Shown: positions 24,485 to 36,939, counted from the stretch's first letter. The stretch: DNA of 60,000 nucleotides from Glandiceps talaboti (GCF_964340395.1 NC_135556.1:19939642-19999641); one strand, 5' to 3'. A program made the numbers and translations. Notes: generated by a model from the sequence alone, not told the origin.

Positions 24485-25285
24485 TGTCTGTCTGTCTGTC
24501 TGTGTCTGTCTGTGTCATCATTTTCTAAAATTTGGCTGGCTCAATTGTAATGTAAATTTGGAATATATAATCTTTAGGGTAATAGCTAGACCTGATTAGG
24601 TTTTCAGCCAGATCGGTTAATGTTTAATTAGGGAAATTTGCATATTAATGAAATCAAATAATTAAGCAATATCTTAAGACTGCATACTTCAATTTCAATA
24701 TAATTTAGTATATTCGTTATAACAACATACATTTGTCCTATAAAATTTGATGATGTACCTTACAGCGTTAATGAATAATTTGCATAATTAATTAATTTTG
24801 GTAATTAGGCTATATCTTAAGAATGCATACTTCATATTCAACATAATTTAGTACATACGTTAACCATAAGAAAACACATATGTCCTATAAAGTTAGTTGA
24901 TGTACCTAACAGTGTTAATGAATAATTTACATAATTAATGGTTTTCGGTAATTAGGCTATATCATAAGAATACATACTTCAATTTCAATATAATTCAGTA
25001 CACATGTTAACAATAACAATCGCAAATGTCCTGTAAAGCTTGTTGATGTACCTTTCAGTGTTAATGAATAATTTGCATAATTAATTATTCTTGGTAATTA
25101 GGCTACATCTGAAGACTGCATGCTTCAATTTCAATACAAATTAGTACATATGTTAACCATAACAAAGCGGATATGTCCTATAAAATTGTTGATATAGTTT
25201 ACAGTTTTAATGAAAAATTTGCATAATTAATGATTTTAGGCAATTAGGCTATATCTTACGATTGCATACTTCAATTTCAATACAA
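24395..25285 (+). mobile_element. hairpin + TGTC + ~148-bp tandem element, copy A
   Basis: Order: a perfect 10-bp hairpin TACCTCCCGT/ACGGGAGGTA with loop AAGGGT (24395-24420); (TG)n then (TGTC)n (24437-24516); a unique stretch GTGTCATCATTTTC ... TTTAGGGTAATAGC ... GACCTGATTAGGTTTT (to 24606); then about 4.5 tandem units of 145-150 bp (24640-25285). Units carry TTTGCATAATTAAT and GGTAATTAGGCTATATCTTA. Copy B (50095-50355) has the same order with a single unit, so the array was expanded here. End hairpin, microsatellite and tandem core without coding sequence resemble Helitron-related non-autonomous elements of invertebrates. Class is inferred. Confidence 0.65.
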
Positions 25286-25389
25286 TTACGCGTGCATTAC
25301 TTTAAAATATTGTCCCAGACAGTTGGTAAAGTAAACAGATACACTTTACCAACTGTCTGGGACAATATTTTAAAGTAATGCACGCGTAA
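25286..25389. repeat. perfect 47-bp inverted repeat
   Basis: 25286-25332 (TTACGCGTGCATTACTTTAA ... GTAAAGT) is the exact reverse complement of 25343-25389, with a 10-nt loop AAACAGATAC. No mismatch was seen. It abuts the last ~148-bp unit of the preceding element. Confidence 0.9.
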
Positions 25390-26370
25390 ACAACGTGTGT
25401 CTTCACATCCCTGAGGACTAGGTTGAAAGCTAGAATTTATCCAAGTATTTTGGTGCAGTACAAGCTTTCTGTCCTTTTGAAAAATATGCCTTCTTCGCAC
25501 TAATGGTCGTCAGCGTGCATTTAGAACATGATTAGACAGGTTAAGAGTTGTTCACAATAGTTTTTACAATGCTTTCATGATGAGCAAAGTCTGTAAGTGC
25601 ATCACGAGCTCTATCTTTGACTAACAAAATTATTCTGACATTTGAAGTTATACTTTTCTTGAAAGAGAGAAAATAGATGTATTAAATACGACATTTACAA
25701 CAGTTCTTTCTTCAGACTCACATTAACGATGCAAAATATTTCAATGTGTAGAAAAGTACTGTAGTCTTGGATCACTTTATTGTACCCTTCTCATTCAGCA
25801 CGTTTTAAATTTTGCTATATTGACGTACAAGAGCGCGCTGTACGGATGGCTATCCATTTACATTCTCATAAGATATTCATATATTGCATGTGTGGGCGAG
25901 TGTGTTTATTGATGGTATACAAAAGTTAAGAGGTGGGAAGATACAGATGTTGTCAAAAACAATTGAACAATAATTGCACTCTATCCAAAATATCCCTGTT
26001 TCAGTATAATGGCTGTGAAGTAATTGTGACGATGACAATATCAACGTAATTCGTAAAAGGCCGACGATATACCTAATGACATTTTAGATGTATGTGAGTG
26101 TACATTGGTTATATACTGTATGTAGCCCGGTAGCAGTATGATAGACACTAATTGTTAATTACAAGTTAAAGTGGCATGCTGGTTCAAGCACCCACAACTT
26201 CAGGTCTCAATAAAAAATGTCCTACTTCGATTAAATCGTGTGTTATACATAATGAGGAGCGTGTTATTTAGTGACGTCCACTTTTGTGAAATTAAGTACT
26301 ATGCATGATCAGTGGGTGGCTGCTGCACTTCTATTTATCGAGAATTTCACATAATCACTTCTTACATGTT
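25390..26370. other. intergenic with a dispersed repeat
   Basis: Holds repeat R2 copy 1 at 25610-25815 (annotated separately). The region 26166-26340 starts TTAAAGTGGCA, like the TTAA MITE, but then diverges. No gene recognised. Confidence 0.4.
25610..25815 (+). repeat. interspersed repeat R2, copy 1
   Basis: Aligns with 27905-28095 through blocks ATTCTGACATTTGAAG, CTTGAAAGAG, GATGCAAAATATTTCAATGT, TGGATCACTTTA and CCTTCTCATT. Roughly 65-70% similar by eye, same orientation. Confidence 0.6.
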
Positions 26371-26371
26371 A

Positions 26372-26990
26372 CTATCGCAAAATAGGGTTCATTATAGATC
26401 CTGAGTCGTGTGTCTGTGTCAGTTCAACACATTCACTGATTTCCCTTATCTCGCCTAGGCTCAAGATATCGAAAAATAGAACGTACCGCGTTCGAAATAT
26501 GTCGCTATATCTCGACATAGTTTTCAGTTTAATTCTAGTTTTCGTGTGAAAAAAAAATCTCACTTGTCCATGCTTTTATAAAATTCATGAGATTTCCTTG
26601 CATTATACCAGAACAAAGTATGACAAAAATAGCTGCGATATCTACTTGATTGGTATAGTGAAGATGACCATTCTTGCTTTCAAGAAACAATTTCAAACAA
26701 TAAATCGGCATTTCCAACTTGTTGTTCCATCCAAACTACATACACCGATGCCATACCTAAGTAACAATTCGCGTATTTTCGTTGCCCATATAATCTTCCC
26801 AGATGAGTCTAAAACTCTTAAGTACCTCATAACAAGCCCTTGGATAACGAGTAGTGTTCATTTCTATAAGCTTCAACCAATATGAAATACAACGTATCAT
26901 GTATGTACAAGAAATTGGAAATCTTCCACATTCTCCCAAAGTACCTCAAAATTTACACTTGAATTGACGCTCAAAAGAAAAAGACAGAAT
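26372..26990 (-). pseudogene. non-LTR retrotransposon relic (C-terminal region)
   Basis: Two minus-strand frames (26939-26757 and 26717-26535) encode GRFPISCTYMIRCISYWLKL followed by IEMNTTRYPRACYEVLK, and later FLESKNGH-type sequence. The SYWLKLIEM...R.P...Y...L block recurs in the LINE at 51181-52346, showing both come from the same clade of reverse-transcriptase elements. The reverse-transcriptase core is absent and frames are broken. The encoded part lies downstream of the polymerase, in the tail before the zinc-knuckle-like domain. Confidence 0.55.
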
Positions 26991-27335
26991 TTATAATGAA
27001 TAGCCTCTATAATATGAGAATTCGTAACCCCAGATCTCAACTCCATAACAAATTACCGGAACTCCCGATCTATCAAAAGCTGCATGGAAAGCTTCCTGTA
27101 GGGGCTCCCAATTTCTTAATAACTCTTTGTATTGGTAACGGCTTTGTTTCCCTTAGTCGCTACATTTTCATTGGCTGTACATCATGATAAACGTGATGAA
27201 TTGAGGATACCAAGATAATTTTAATGTTTTACTACGCTGACTGGAGATTTCTTGTAGAACCATTTAAGGTAACCCTTTAGTATACCCCATTTCTAATAAC
27301 GACAATTTTTTAATCGTCTACGTTAACCGACATGT

Positions 27336-27406
27336 ACTTAGGTCTAACAAAAAAATGTGGTTCAGATTACGCTCAATTTTAGAATAGGTGGCGAGGTAGA
27401 TTTTTA

Positions 27407-27478
<72 letters not shown>

Positions 27479-27542
27479 CTCGGTGAGTATCAATCTGCTA
27501 AGACAGTGCTCTATACCGCAGTGGCAGAGCGTAATAGGTTTG

Positions 27543-27614
<72 letters not shown>

Positions 27615-27880
27615 TATGTGAGTGTCTAGTTCGGGTAGTTATGTTTTCCGTTGTCTTCCATATGGTCTCTGTGTTATTGGTTTCTTCTCATCAGATGTAC
27701 AGCCATTACAGATTGGATGACCAGTTTTATATTGTCTTTTTAAGTTGATGTCTGTTTTCCGCATCTACTATTTCTTGCGAGACTTCATTATTTTCGCAAT
27801 TTTATTATTTTTTTCTACCTACCCCACCTATTCTAAAATTGAATGTAATCAGAACCACACCATATATTTTACGCCTAAGG
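27336..27880. repeat. ~64-bp inverted repeats flanking a TA/PLE box
   Basis: 27336-27399 (ACTTAGGTCTAACA ... CAATTTTAGAATAGGTGG) and 27815-27880 (CCACCTATTCTAAAATTG ... CCTAAGG) are reverse complements at about 80-85%. Between them lie two TA tracts, a PLE terminal box and about 200 bp of unrecognised sequence. The pair may be the TIRs of a host element that took the PLE insertion, or a diverged inverted duplication. Confidence 0.6.
27409..27612. mobile_element. solo PLE terminal box between TA tracts
   Basis: (TA)n 27409-27476, then the box AACTCGGTGAGTATCAATCT ... GGCAGAGCGTAATAG (27477-27536), a short GTTTGT, then (TA)n 27543-27612. No hammerhead arm follows here, so this is a shorter terminus than the copies at 18521 and 41337. 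Confidence 0.7.
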
Positions 27881-27904
27881 TTGGTTTGTGACTGCAGTAC
27901 TCGC

Positions 27905-28095
27905 TGTATCTTTTTGTCGCACAATATTATTCCGACATTTGAAGCATTGAGACGCCAGTTGTAGTTTCCTTGAAAGAGTGGGGAAATAGCATCAATCCTT
28001 CGTTCACTCCCTTTTACAATGCAAAACATTTCAATGTGTACACACATTTTTTTGTATTTTTGGATCACTTTAATTTTTCCTTCTCATTTAATATG
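27905..28095 (+). repeat. interspersed repeat R2, copy 2
   Basis: Same-orientation relative of 25610-25815. Shared order of TATTCCGACATTTGAAG, CTTGAAAGAG, AATGCAAAACATTTCAATGT, TTGGATCACTTTAA and CCTTCTCATT. Confidence 0.6.
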
Positions 28096-28099
28096 TTTT

Positions 28100-31000
28100 G
28101 CCTTTTACTACTTGTTGGTTTATTTCGCATTGATTGATCTATTATCTTGACACCTATAATAATGGTACTAACAACTGATAATGTATGTGCCGAGAATGTT
28201 CGTAAAGCACAACTCATAATCTATACATTCCTAAAATCACGAACAAATTCAGAACAGAGTCTACCAAGTAGTTATCAAATTCAATTTTTTTTCGTTGATA
28301 ATCACATGTTTATACCTACTTTGCATATCACAGATGGAATCATGATGTCATGAACAACTCTCGATCTACTACACATCCCCAGAAACATCCTCATCCAAAT
28401 CTGCCTGGCACTTTTTAGGCTTAGCGGAATTACTAACAATCGCATTTCTGTTACATGAATTATACATCCGTGGTGCGATATGTTTTCTTTGAACAAATTT
28501 CCAACTAGAAACCAACAAAATACCCAAACGATTGGTCTGGTGTGTTTTTAACTTTATTGCGAGTCGTTTATTTCAGCTATGCTAAAATGTAGACGGTCTC
28601 AACAAAACTCATCTTTAAAATTTTCGCTCTGTTAATCTGTAAATCTTGATAAGTGTTGCACTGTGTTGTGAGCGATACAGTTGTGTGCAGTACTTTTAAG
28701 CTTCCAACTTAAAAATTGGCTTCTTTCAAATCGATAAGCAGAGTGAAAGTTTACCATTAGTACTGCCAAACACGAAGTCATCATTACGGATTTAATTTCA
28801 GCCACAGGGCCTGCAGTTAGCCAAACTTTAATTAAAATCATGTTGTAATAACGATATGACCGTGACGTTATGTTTTCAGTGTCTATAAGCTTCAAATATA
28901 GACAGTGTTACGGTTTCTTCTTGTAATGGTAACCCAACACCTGCATATTGATGTACTTTACTTTTTTCATATTTTGTCAAACTTGAACCATCGTTGGAAA
29001 AGTACAATTTTCACTTCACTGTATTTATAGAGAATATATACATCTTTATTTTGTTGGCGTTTCAATTTAGTTTAATTTTTTGGCAGTGTTGTTTAAATGT
29101 CATGTTTGGTTGTATTCTGTGTCTGCTTTTTTCAACGACCTTAAAGTTTACCAATAAATCTAATCTTTTAACTGTAAACGTTTGTTGACCTTGGTATGCT
29201 TTACCCGAGAAATAATTAACACAAATATAGCGTATAGAGTTTTCTTGATGAGCAGGTAAACCTATAGTCTCTATGCTTTTGACGTGTATTGACGCTATCC
29301 ACTATGGAACTCGATCACACTCTTTCAATGAACACATGACGTCTAGTTTACAATTACATGTTCGCGGCATGTATGTGTCTATATATGTATCCTTTAAATA
29401 GCAGTATATGTTTCAAATAACTTCTTTAACCCAACCTTAGCTGTTTAAACACCCTTGCAGTAATATTGGACAACTTGATCTCATATAATGAGAAAACGAT
29501 AATGGGGAATTGAATTGCCCCGTAAGAAAATATAGAACTCCAGAAATCTTCTATAATTTCATAGGGAGAGGTCAGTAAAAACGAAACACGTGCGAGATAA
29601 AATACATTGTAAAGGTCACAGTATTAAAGATTCCTTCTTGAAAGATATCTTAGCTCCGGCATAAGCTCTTGGATAGCAGACTGATATCTTGTGACTCTTC
29701 CTTCACAAATTAACAACAACACCAAAATGTCTACATAAGTGCGTCGATAGGATGATCGACCGTGATAACACTACACAATAATCTTATAATCCGTTAGCTA
29801 TGTAATGAATGTCTTGGGAGCCATCACTAGTGGATGATCACTCACACACACATTGTATTAGCTTTGGAGCACAAAGGGTTAATAACAAAATATACGTGTT
29901 ATGTATCACTGTGTAGTAAGAAATATTTCATCACTAATAGTGGGTCATGATCTTGCGCGATCCTTATTTCTAAGCTGTCTTCTGAGAGATTACAAAAACC
30001 TCCGCTTTGGGTTGTTTTCATGATAAACAAGGTTTCGTAATAGCATCAGGACGATATGAATATAATGGCATGACAGCACCAAATGTAAAATGCTCAACCT
30101 TCATACAAAGAGTGGGATTATTCGCTATAATTGGATACTGTATTCACAATATGGCTGTCAATATACTTCAATCTTGCCAAAAGGTCCATATGGTTTTTCA
30201 CTACTATTAATCCAACTCAGTATATTCTGGTGTCATTAGTATTCCTGATGACGCAAGCACAGTTATAGTAAGTACAAGTTTCAGATAGGTTGGACGTGTA
30301 GGAAACAGTGATATTGATGCAGTAATGTCTCGTAGTTTTTTATTCAAGAATGAATGATTCTGCACGTGAAAGTCGGTAGAGTATTGTAATGAACTATGGT
30401 TCCCGTATGGACAAAGAGCAAACATTTATATTACTTCATACACTCACTCAAAACCCCGAGCTACAGTAAATGAGTATGATTTCACACGCAAACAGATGCA
30501 TACACACATTACACTACAAACAGACAGACTGACATGACGAAAACACAACCTTCCCTAACGGAAGGGTAAAAGCAAAATACTCTAGGACTTGCCATTTTGA
30601 CATGGTATATGCCTCCCAAAAGTAAAGGAATTACAAAGACAAGTGGCTGGCGCAAGGAAGGTTGAATATGGTCTTCTCTCTATATATGAAGTGAACCATA
30701 TTCCGTCATGTGGTTCGAATAGCTAGAGAGGTTGATTCAAACCTTTGTTGTAACATTTTGTCTCTGGACTGTTCGTTTTCTTTATGGAAAAAGAAACTTT
30801 GCCAATTATCTCGTGGAAAATTGGTAAACGAGAAAAAAATTCTTGTGAGCCATACAAAGGACTTGTTAGATGTATACAATATTTGACGTATCATGATTTA
30901 GTTGGTAAAATTGACACCGCGGAGAAGGGATAAGCTTCTAAAGTAGTTTCCTCGCAGACTGATAATAGAAGAAACGGGGTGTCAGCTTACATTTCATAAG

Positions 31001-31914
31001 CAATCATATTACATGTAATTGTTGAAGCAACATATCACTTCAACTTTTGTCAACGCTATGATGAACCATTTCACACTAAGTCTGTTGTGCTTTGCCCCTA
31101 TACCCATCCAATCTTCTACGTTGACCAAATGTCCTATACCACTAGGTAGTAGTAGTAGTAGTAGAGGTAGAAGTAGTGGTAGTAGTAAACACCCTTTGAT
31201 TGCTATTTTGTTGCTGTACGTGGACATCCCTTGACTAAGAACACACGCACATCATGCTTGCGCTTCTTCAAATGTCATGAAAAGATTTTCTCCAAACCCC
31301 CTTTTCAATCGTTTGGCGTGACTACAAAGCCTTAGCTACCTCACTTGCATTAAACCTGGTTTACCAAACGGTCAGAGGAACAAAGTACAAAACACATCAT
31401 TCTGTATAATCCAAACTACTGTCTCGGATTTCGTTTTTGTCTTCCTACAATAAATCATCTGTTGATAAATGCTATAAATAATGGCAATTGAAGCTCTGTA
31501 GCTATTTACATGTAATTACAACTCTTCCCTGCTGTCAAAACGATAATCAAATGCCTAACATGCCAAGTAGAACTGCTCACCCTGGTAAACACTTTTCAGG
31601 GATAAATAAAGATGTTCCACGTTAGTTTTAGTTGTATTCGTTACCATACGTACTTATATAATTTCAACCGTTAATTACACATAAGCGAAACTATGACCAT
31701 AACATTATTTATGCTGCAAATTCGTGAGTCGTGTAAAGACCTGAAGGACTTGACGAGAACTTGTTTCAAAATTACAACGGCAATAATAATGGATATGATA
31801 TACATAATTATTTATTGCGATTTGTGCACGTTATATTCAAGGCGTACTTAGAGATGGTACATGTCCATGTATAAGTTAGATCACATATGCAGATCACATA
31901 TGTGCTTTATGAAT
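28100..31914. other. intergenic, few repeats
   Basis: No gene recognised. 28318-28450 is a diverged relative of 50738-50960 (TTTGCATATCAC-GATGG-ATCAT and CAGAAACATCCTCA blocks). At 30484-30570 ACAGACAGACTGACAT leads to the hairpin CCTTCC-CTAAC-GGAAGG, a probable eroded end of the hairpin/tetranucleotide family. An (AGT)n-like stretch sits at 31146-31188. Frames of 60-95 aa have no domain signal. Confidence 0.4.
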
Positions 31915-32410
31915 GACCAATGCTAAGAAATTGTAGACATAATGTAGAAATTAGCAGTGCCAAGACATAGATGCCATGGTATAGGAGCCAAAGCAAAGTA
32001 GATATAATGTAGGAGTGGGCAATGCTAAGACACTATAGATATTTAAAAAAATGGAAATGGCCAATGCAGAGATACAGTAACTGTAGATATCATAATGTAG
32101 AAAACTGGCCAATGCTACGACATTGTAGATATCATACACTGGGAATGGACAATGCTATGACATGATTGTACATATTATGATTAAGTGATGGCAAATTCTA
32201 CGAAATTGTAAATATCATAATGCAAAGCTAAGGTATTGTAGATATCATAATGTAGAAATGGGCTAAGCTAAGGTATTGTAGATATCGTAATGTAGAAATG
32301 AGCTAAGCTAAGGCATTGTCGATATCAAATTAAGGGATGGCCAATGCTAGAAAATTGTAGATATATCATTATGTAAGAGCGGGAAACGCTATGACTTTGT
32401 AGATACCATG
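31915..32410. repeat. degenerate ~50-bp minisatellite
   Basis: About nine units built on CCAATGCTAAGACATTGTAG + ATATCATAATGTAGAAATGG, with indels between units. It lies in the presumed first intron (minus-strand sense) of the GPCR gene, about 300 bp beyond the exon's splice donor. Confidence 0.85.
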
Positions 32411-32724
32411 CACGCAACACATACAAGTGTTTCTATTTTTCAGCTTACCTGATGTACCATCATTTGTTGAACACCTTCTGTTGCGTTGATAAACATTTCT
32501 TTGGAGTTTCAATTTGGAGTAACTAAATAATCTAGATATTTTAAGTTGTCCAGATTTTTATTTCCTTGAAGTTGTTTATTTTCCATGATTGCAACAGTAT
32601 ATAATATACAATTACCATCAATACTAACACTATGTTGTGGGGGACGGGGGGAGGTAGGTTCGAATGCCTCAATATGGTGAATACCAGGTGACCATAATGA
32701 AAAATAAAATTGGGGTATACATAC

Positions 32725-33215
32725 CGTTCTATTGCAATGACCAACAATGTATTGACGGAGACGTTGAGGGAGACGATCTTCACTGTACCAACAATAATAC
32801 ACATGAACTCGCCAAAAATCCACGTCTGAGCAAGATAAAAGTATAGACTTAACGGGGCGCACAGCACAGCGACCAGAGCATCGGAAAGGGCCAGGCTTGC
32901 TATGAAGAGATTGGTCACAGTTCGTAGCCGCTTCAGACGAAATATAGTGAACGCCAGTAGCGTATTACCAAAGCCACATACCATGATGACCAACAGTAAT
33001 ATAACGACTAACAATATTTTGACAACAGGATGCATCTCTGGTAGGTAGTTCTCGTCATCAAGATCAACGCCTTTACCGTAAAGTTCAAACAATTTCATTA
33101 AATCAGCCGAGTAATTCCTAATTCTCATCAGTCCGTTTGGATCTGCATCTGGGGTGTCATTCGCCAGCAAAACTGCTTCAGAGGCATGTTGAATTCTAAC
33201 TTCTGTTTCATTCAT
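32725..33215 (-). CDS. class A peptide-type GPCR, first coding exon
   Basis: The exon encodes about 163 residues: an extracellular N-terminus with sequons N2 (NET), N20 (NDT) and N34 (NYS); TM1 about 65-92 with G83-N84 (the GN motif, N1.50); TM2 about 100-125 with LALSD (D112, D2.50); Cys139 at the extracellular end of TM3 (C3.25, disulphide partner of ECL2); TM3 ending AIER, equivalent to the DRY arginine. The frame meets an in-frame TAG upstream (about 33312-33314), so the first ATG, at 33215-33213, is the chosen start. The donor AACG|GTATGT splits the Arg codon after two bases, a split-DRY junction known in several peptide receptors. The block SLNVSVNTLLVIAIER resembles prokineticin / neuropeptide Y-like receptors. 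Ligand unknown. TM4-TM7 exons were not found in the window. Confidence 0.85.
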
Positions 33216-33219
33216 GTTT

Positions 33220-35849
33220 GAACGTTGGTCTTGACAAAACGTGTATACCGAGTTTCCTTCGGTGAATACGTTGGAAATTATGCGACTAGACACTGACGTC
33301 CTTTTCAACTCCTAGTGCGTGATGTCTGAATCATGAATGTGTGTGTGGCAAGCCTCCGTAGATTTTCACCTATTCCCCGGAGCGTTCACCGTGTAAGGTG
33401 ATGCTGCTTCGTGTAAGTTAATTATGGAAGTATGAGTCGAACTAGCTGACCAGCTTTTTAAAAGTTAAATCTTAAACTGCAATCTCATTTCCAAATGTCT
33501 TGACTGTTGTAAGTGGTTGGACCATCCGTCTGTATGTCTGTCTGTCAACTGTTAGTAAGATGCGTATTGTTCAAGCAATGATCGTCCATAGCCTAATACA
33601 CAATGTGGGTGGTTCTATTACAGTAATAAATTATCGTCTCTGACAACGTTTGATAAGCTTCTTCCCAAGTTTCTCTACAGGCTTGGGTCCAAGGTATTTA
33701 CATATAACCACTTTATTAAACAGCCATTAACAAACTACAAGGCATTTTTTTTCAATTTTTGTAAAACAATTCGTAAAATAATCTCCGAGTCGGTCTAAGT
33801 TATATTCCTACAAACATAATGACTATCGGCCACCATACGGATTTGCAACAGTTGTCATATTTTTCGTGATTTTGTTTGCTTTCGTTGTCTGTATTGTCTG
33901 ACCAGCAGTATATATGCAAATTTTAAACATGATAATAACGTCTTTGTGCTAAAATCAAATCTGATTTCGCTCAATATCTCTCGTTTACAAGACTTGTTTA
34001 GTTGATGACAGTACATCACATATATCACGGAGAACAATCATGATGGACTCATAATTTCTCTCTCTTGATTTGGGAGGCGTAACCTCAGAAACGTGCATTG
34101 CACTATACATCGCGTGTGTATATATAACAGTCACCTTACATACTAGTAAATATCATGCACCTACCAAATGATTTTTCTAAACATTTTAATTGATGATTTA
34201 ATTTATCGATTTGTTTTGTGTCCAGCATACATGTGTGTGACTGTAGTGTTACAAATATATCTTTGAGTCATCGGATGCTTCAATCATCGTTAATCCAACT
34301 GTCTAAATGTGAGTTTAGTCAATCAAGCATGAATGCTGTCCGGATGTCGTTTTCTGCTTTCGGAGAGGAAAGAATTGACATTAACAGTTGGCAATTGCTA
34401 GTAAGGAAACTTCATTTGGATGTCCACACTCTTATCGTAAATGTGACAAAGTGAAATGTGTATTTTAGTTAGCGATGTAGAAACACTGATTTGGGTAATT
34501 ATAGGGTATATATGACGGAAAGAATCGTAATCAGTATTCCTACTTTGTTTCAGAGTGAAACATTCTCGAGCTATCTCCGGTTCACGGAGCAATCTCCGTG
34601 AGCGATCTTGGACTCAGGTATACCTAATATGCAGGAGAAACAGAAACACCCCATTTTAAGGACACGGCTGCGTCTGGATATAAATAAACAGAGATCGTCA
34701 ACGAATGTATGTTGAAGCGCAATTTGTAAATGTATGTATGTACGCGCACGTGCTTGTCATACTTCATGAGTCACTGGGTTGTATGATACGTATGAGTTTG
34801 TACCCGATGTCCCAACAGACTACGTTATACCCTGCCCACTATAGATATTCTTCAGTCTAGGCTTAATCTAGTCATAACACAGGCATTTACGGATCTAAGG
34901 TTTATCATTGCTGTTGTAGACATTCTGTGGTCGAGTCCAGAGCACTACCGATATGCTGTGCTTTAGAATTACAGGTCATTCACCATGAGCATGAAGTTAT
35001 GATTAGACGAGATATCAAGTTCAGTGTGACTTATCGCAAGGTTTTGTGTTAAGATAAACATTGCTGACATAGCGTATGCTCTGTATTAGGTCAATGATGT
35101 AACCACAGACCAGGACCACCGCAGCCTACACACTACTGCTACAACGAAAATCACGAACCAGAACGTCTTCTGGCTGGACAACAATCTTAACACCATTGCT
35201 ACATTTTATCATGTGTAGAGACAAATATTGACATACATTGCTAAATCTAATTTAATTAACACTTCGAAATGTTATAGACAGACAGGCATGACAAGAATTG
35301 CTGTAAAATTAGTCAATTCACTGTAACAAAATATCTTAATGAACCCACCAATGTTAGGTTTACCTCCACCTGTTGTCTTAAACTTGTACATTTAACTGAT
35401 AATGGTAGCTCACTGTCGGCGCAAAGAAAATATTAATGTAGCAGTGCTGGTTAAGATATATGTGGCCCCAGACGACCAAAGAAGCAATGTTGGTAAGATT
35501 TTTTTCACGCCAGACGATAAATTGTAACAATGTTAGTAAGCTTTTGTCCAACCAGGCAAATGTTCTTTTAGGTTTCAATATTTTTGTTATATAACAACCA
35601 ACACATGGTAGACTTGGTAGATTTGATAAGTTTCAACATTCAAATATCAAACTTTGGAGTGACTACACAAACCATACAATTATTAGAAACATTTTCACAG
35701 AGATGTTAATCTCTGCTTAGTATCGTTATTGTGTTTACCCTCACATGAAAGCTTGCTGATATCGTATCTGATCGAAAGTACACACTCAGAATGTAACTGC
35801 TGTATACGTGCATTACTATAGCCTGACTGAATCTCTGACTCCGAATAGA
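33220..35849. other. GPCR 5' flank and intergenic DNA
   Basis: The ~90 bp just beyond the start codon on the minus strand may be 5'UTR or end at an acceptor near 33310 (CACTAG). Further out no exon, CpG island or TATA-CRE cluster stands out. 35415-35560 has weak ~60-bp tandem similarity (GCAATGTTGGTAAG / ACAATGTTAGTAAG). Confidence 0.35.
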
Positions 35850-36040
35850 AGTCAAAATTAGACATAAATATGGCTGCCGACAACTGTGGGAATCTGAAGA
35901 GTGTCGATTTCCTTGAAAACAAGACTGTGAACTTTGAACTTTCTTTTATTATTTAAAGTAACAAGCTTTCACGTGGCAAATTGTAAGAACTTTGATTTTC
36001 TTGGAAATTTGTCCCTGAGGGGCATCCTATATAATGGCGG
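35850..36040 (+). repeat. interspersed repeat family R1, copy 2
   Basis: Shares ATATGGCTGCCGA, TTTCCTTGAAAACAAG, CTTTCTTTTATTATT, TTTTCTTGG and AATTTG...GGGGCAT with copy 3 at 48437-48665 and, more weakly, with 18193-18402. Confidence 0.55.
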
Positions 36041-36534
36041 TACTCTTCAAAGGTCCATAAATTGACAATATTGAAACAACGCTACGTGCAACCGGTTAAG
36101 TACGTCAAATTAGACATCGTCAAAGTAAACGATAAATCGCCAAAGTTCATATCATCTTGTAAACAGGGTCATGGAGAATTTGAACAATATTCAGAAATGA
36201 CATCTGTATAATTAAGTGTCACAACTAGGGATATTCATTTCTGTTCAATTGTGTCCTATTTTAACGACATACAATTCCAAACATGGCTCACACACTGTGT
36301 AAAACGATTCTATTATAATTTAGGTCACATGATCTCATTTTGAAGAAAGTTAATAATCTTCCATTTTCTGATTGATTGTATCAAAGGGTAAGGACGATTA
36401 TGAATCTATATCTGCATGGATTATTTGTTGGCTTTCCGGTTCAGAACAAATTGAATTTTTAATCCCTCGTGTTTTGAGATCCCAAAATATGTTGCATTGA
36501 TAACTTAAAATGAAAAGTGCCGACAAATACTCCG

Positions 36535-36685
36535 TATACTATGCTGATAATGTACGTGAACAAACATTTCAGTGCAGAGATAGAACCTTACTCCTCAACG
36601 TCTAGTGGGAATACTATGCTGACAATGTACGTGAACAAATGTTTCACTACTGAGATTGAAACCGTAGTCATCAACGTCTATAGAG
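36535..36685 (+). repeat. ~75-bp tandem duplication
   Basis: Two adjacent units starting ATACTATGCTGAYAATGTAC, GTGAACAAA, and ending CATCAACGTCTA-type sequence, about 85% similar. A 70-aa frame spans both units. Confidence 0.75.
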
Positions 36686-36939
36686 AAACAAACATTTCTT
36701 CAATGATTCAAAGCGGAACCTCGAAGTAAACTCCGCGATTCTGAGCATAACCACTAAACAATTGTAAACTGTCTTTTTTTTAATTAACAAGGGGATTTAA
36801 ATGTACAAAACTAGGAATTATTTACGTTAGAATTCTACCTCATTTATAAGACAGTGTGTAAGTCGAGATGGATATGTCGAGTACAGGCATTGTGATTTTA
36901 TTCGTTGACACATTCATTCTTCAACTAACAAGTAGCGCA

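Noticed and set aside
32640-32680. tRNA B-box-like GGTTCGAATGCC
   Set aside because: No cloverleaf can be drawn around it and no A box lies at the right distance.
32541-32724. GPCR frame continuing past AIER into the intron
   Set aside because: A consensus GTATGT donor ends the exon at 32725, and the residues beyond it do not resemble ICL2/TM4.
32509-32862. 117-codon minus frame overlapping the GPCR exon
   Set aside because: Shadow of the receptor exon in another frame, extending into the intron.
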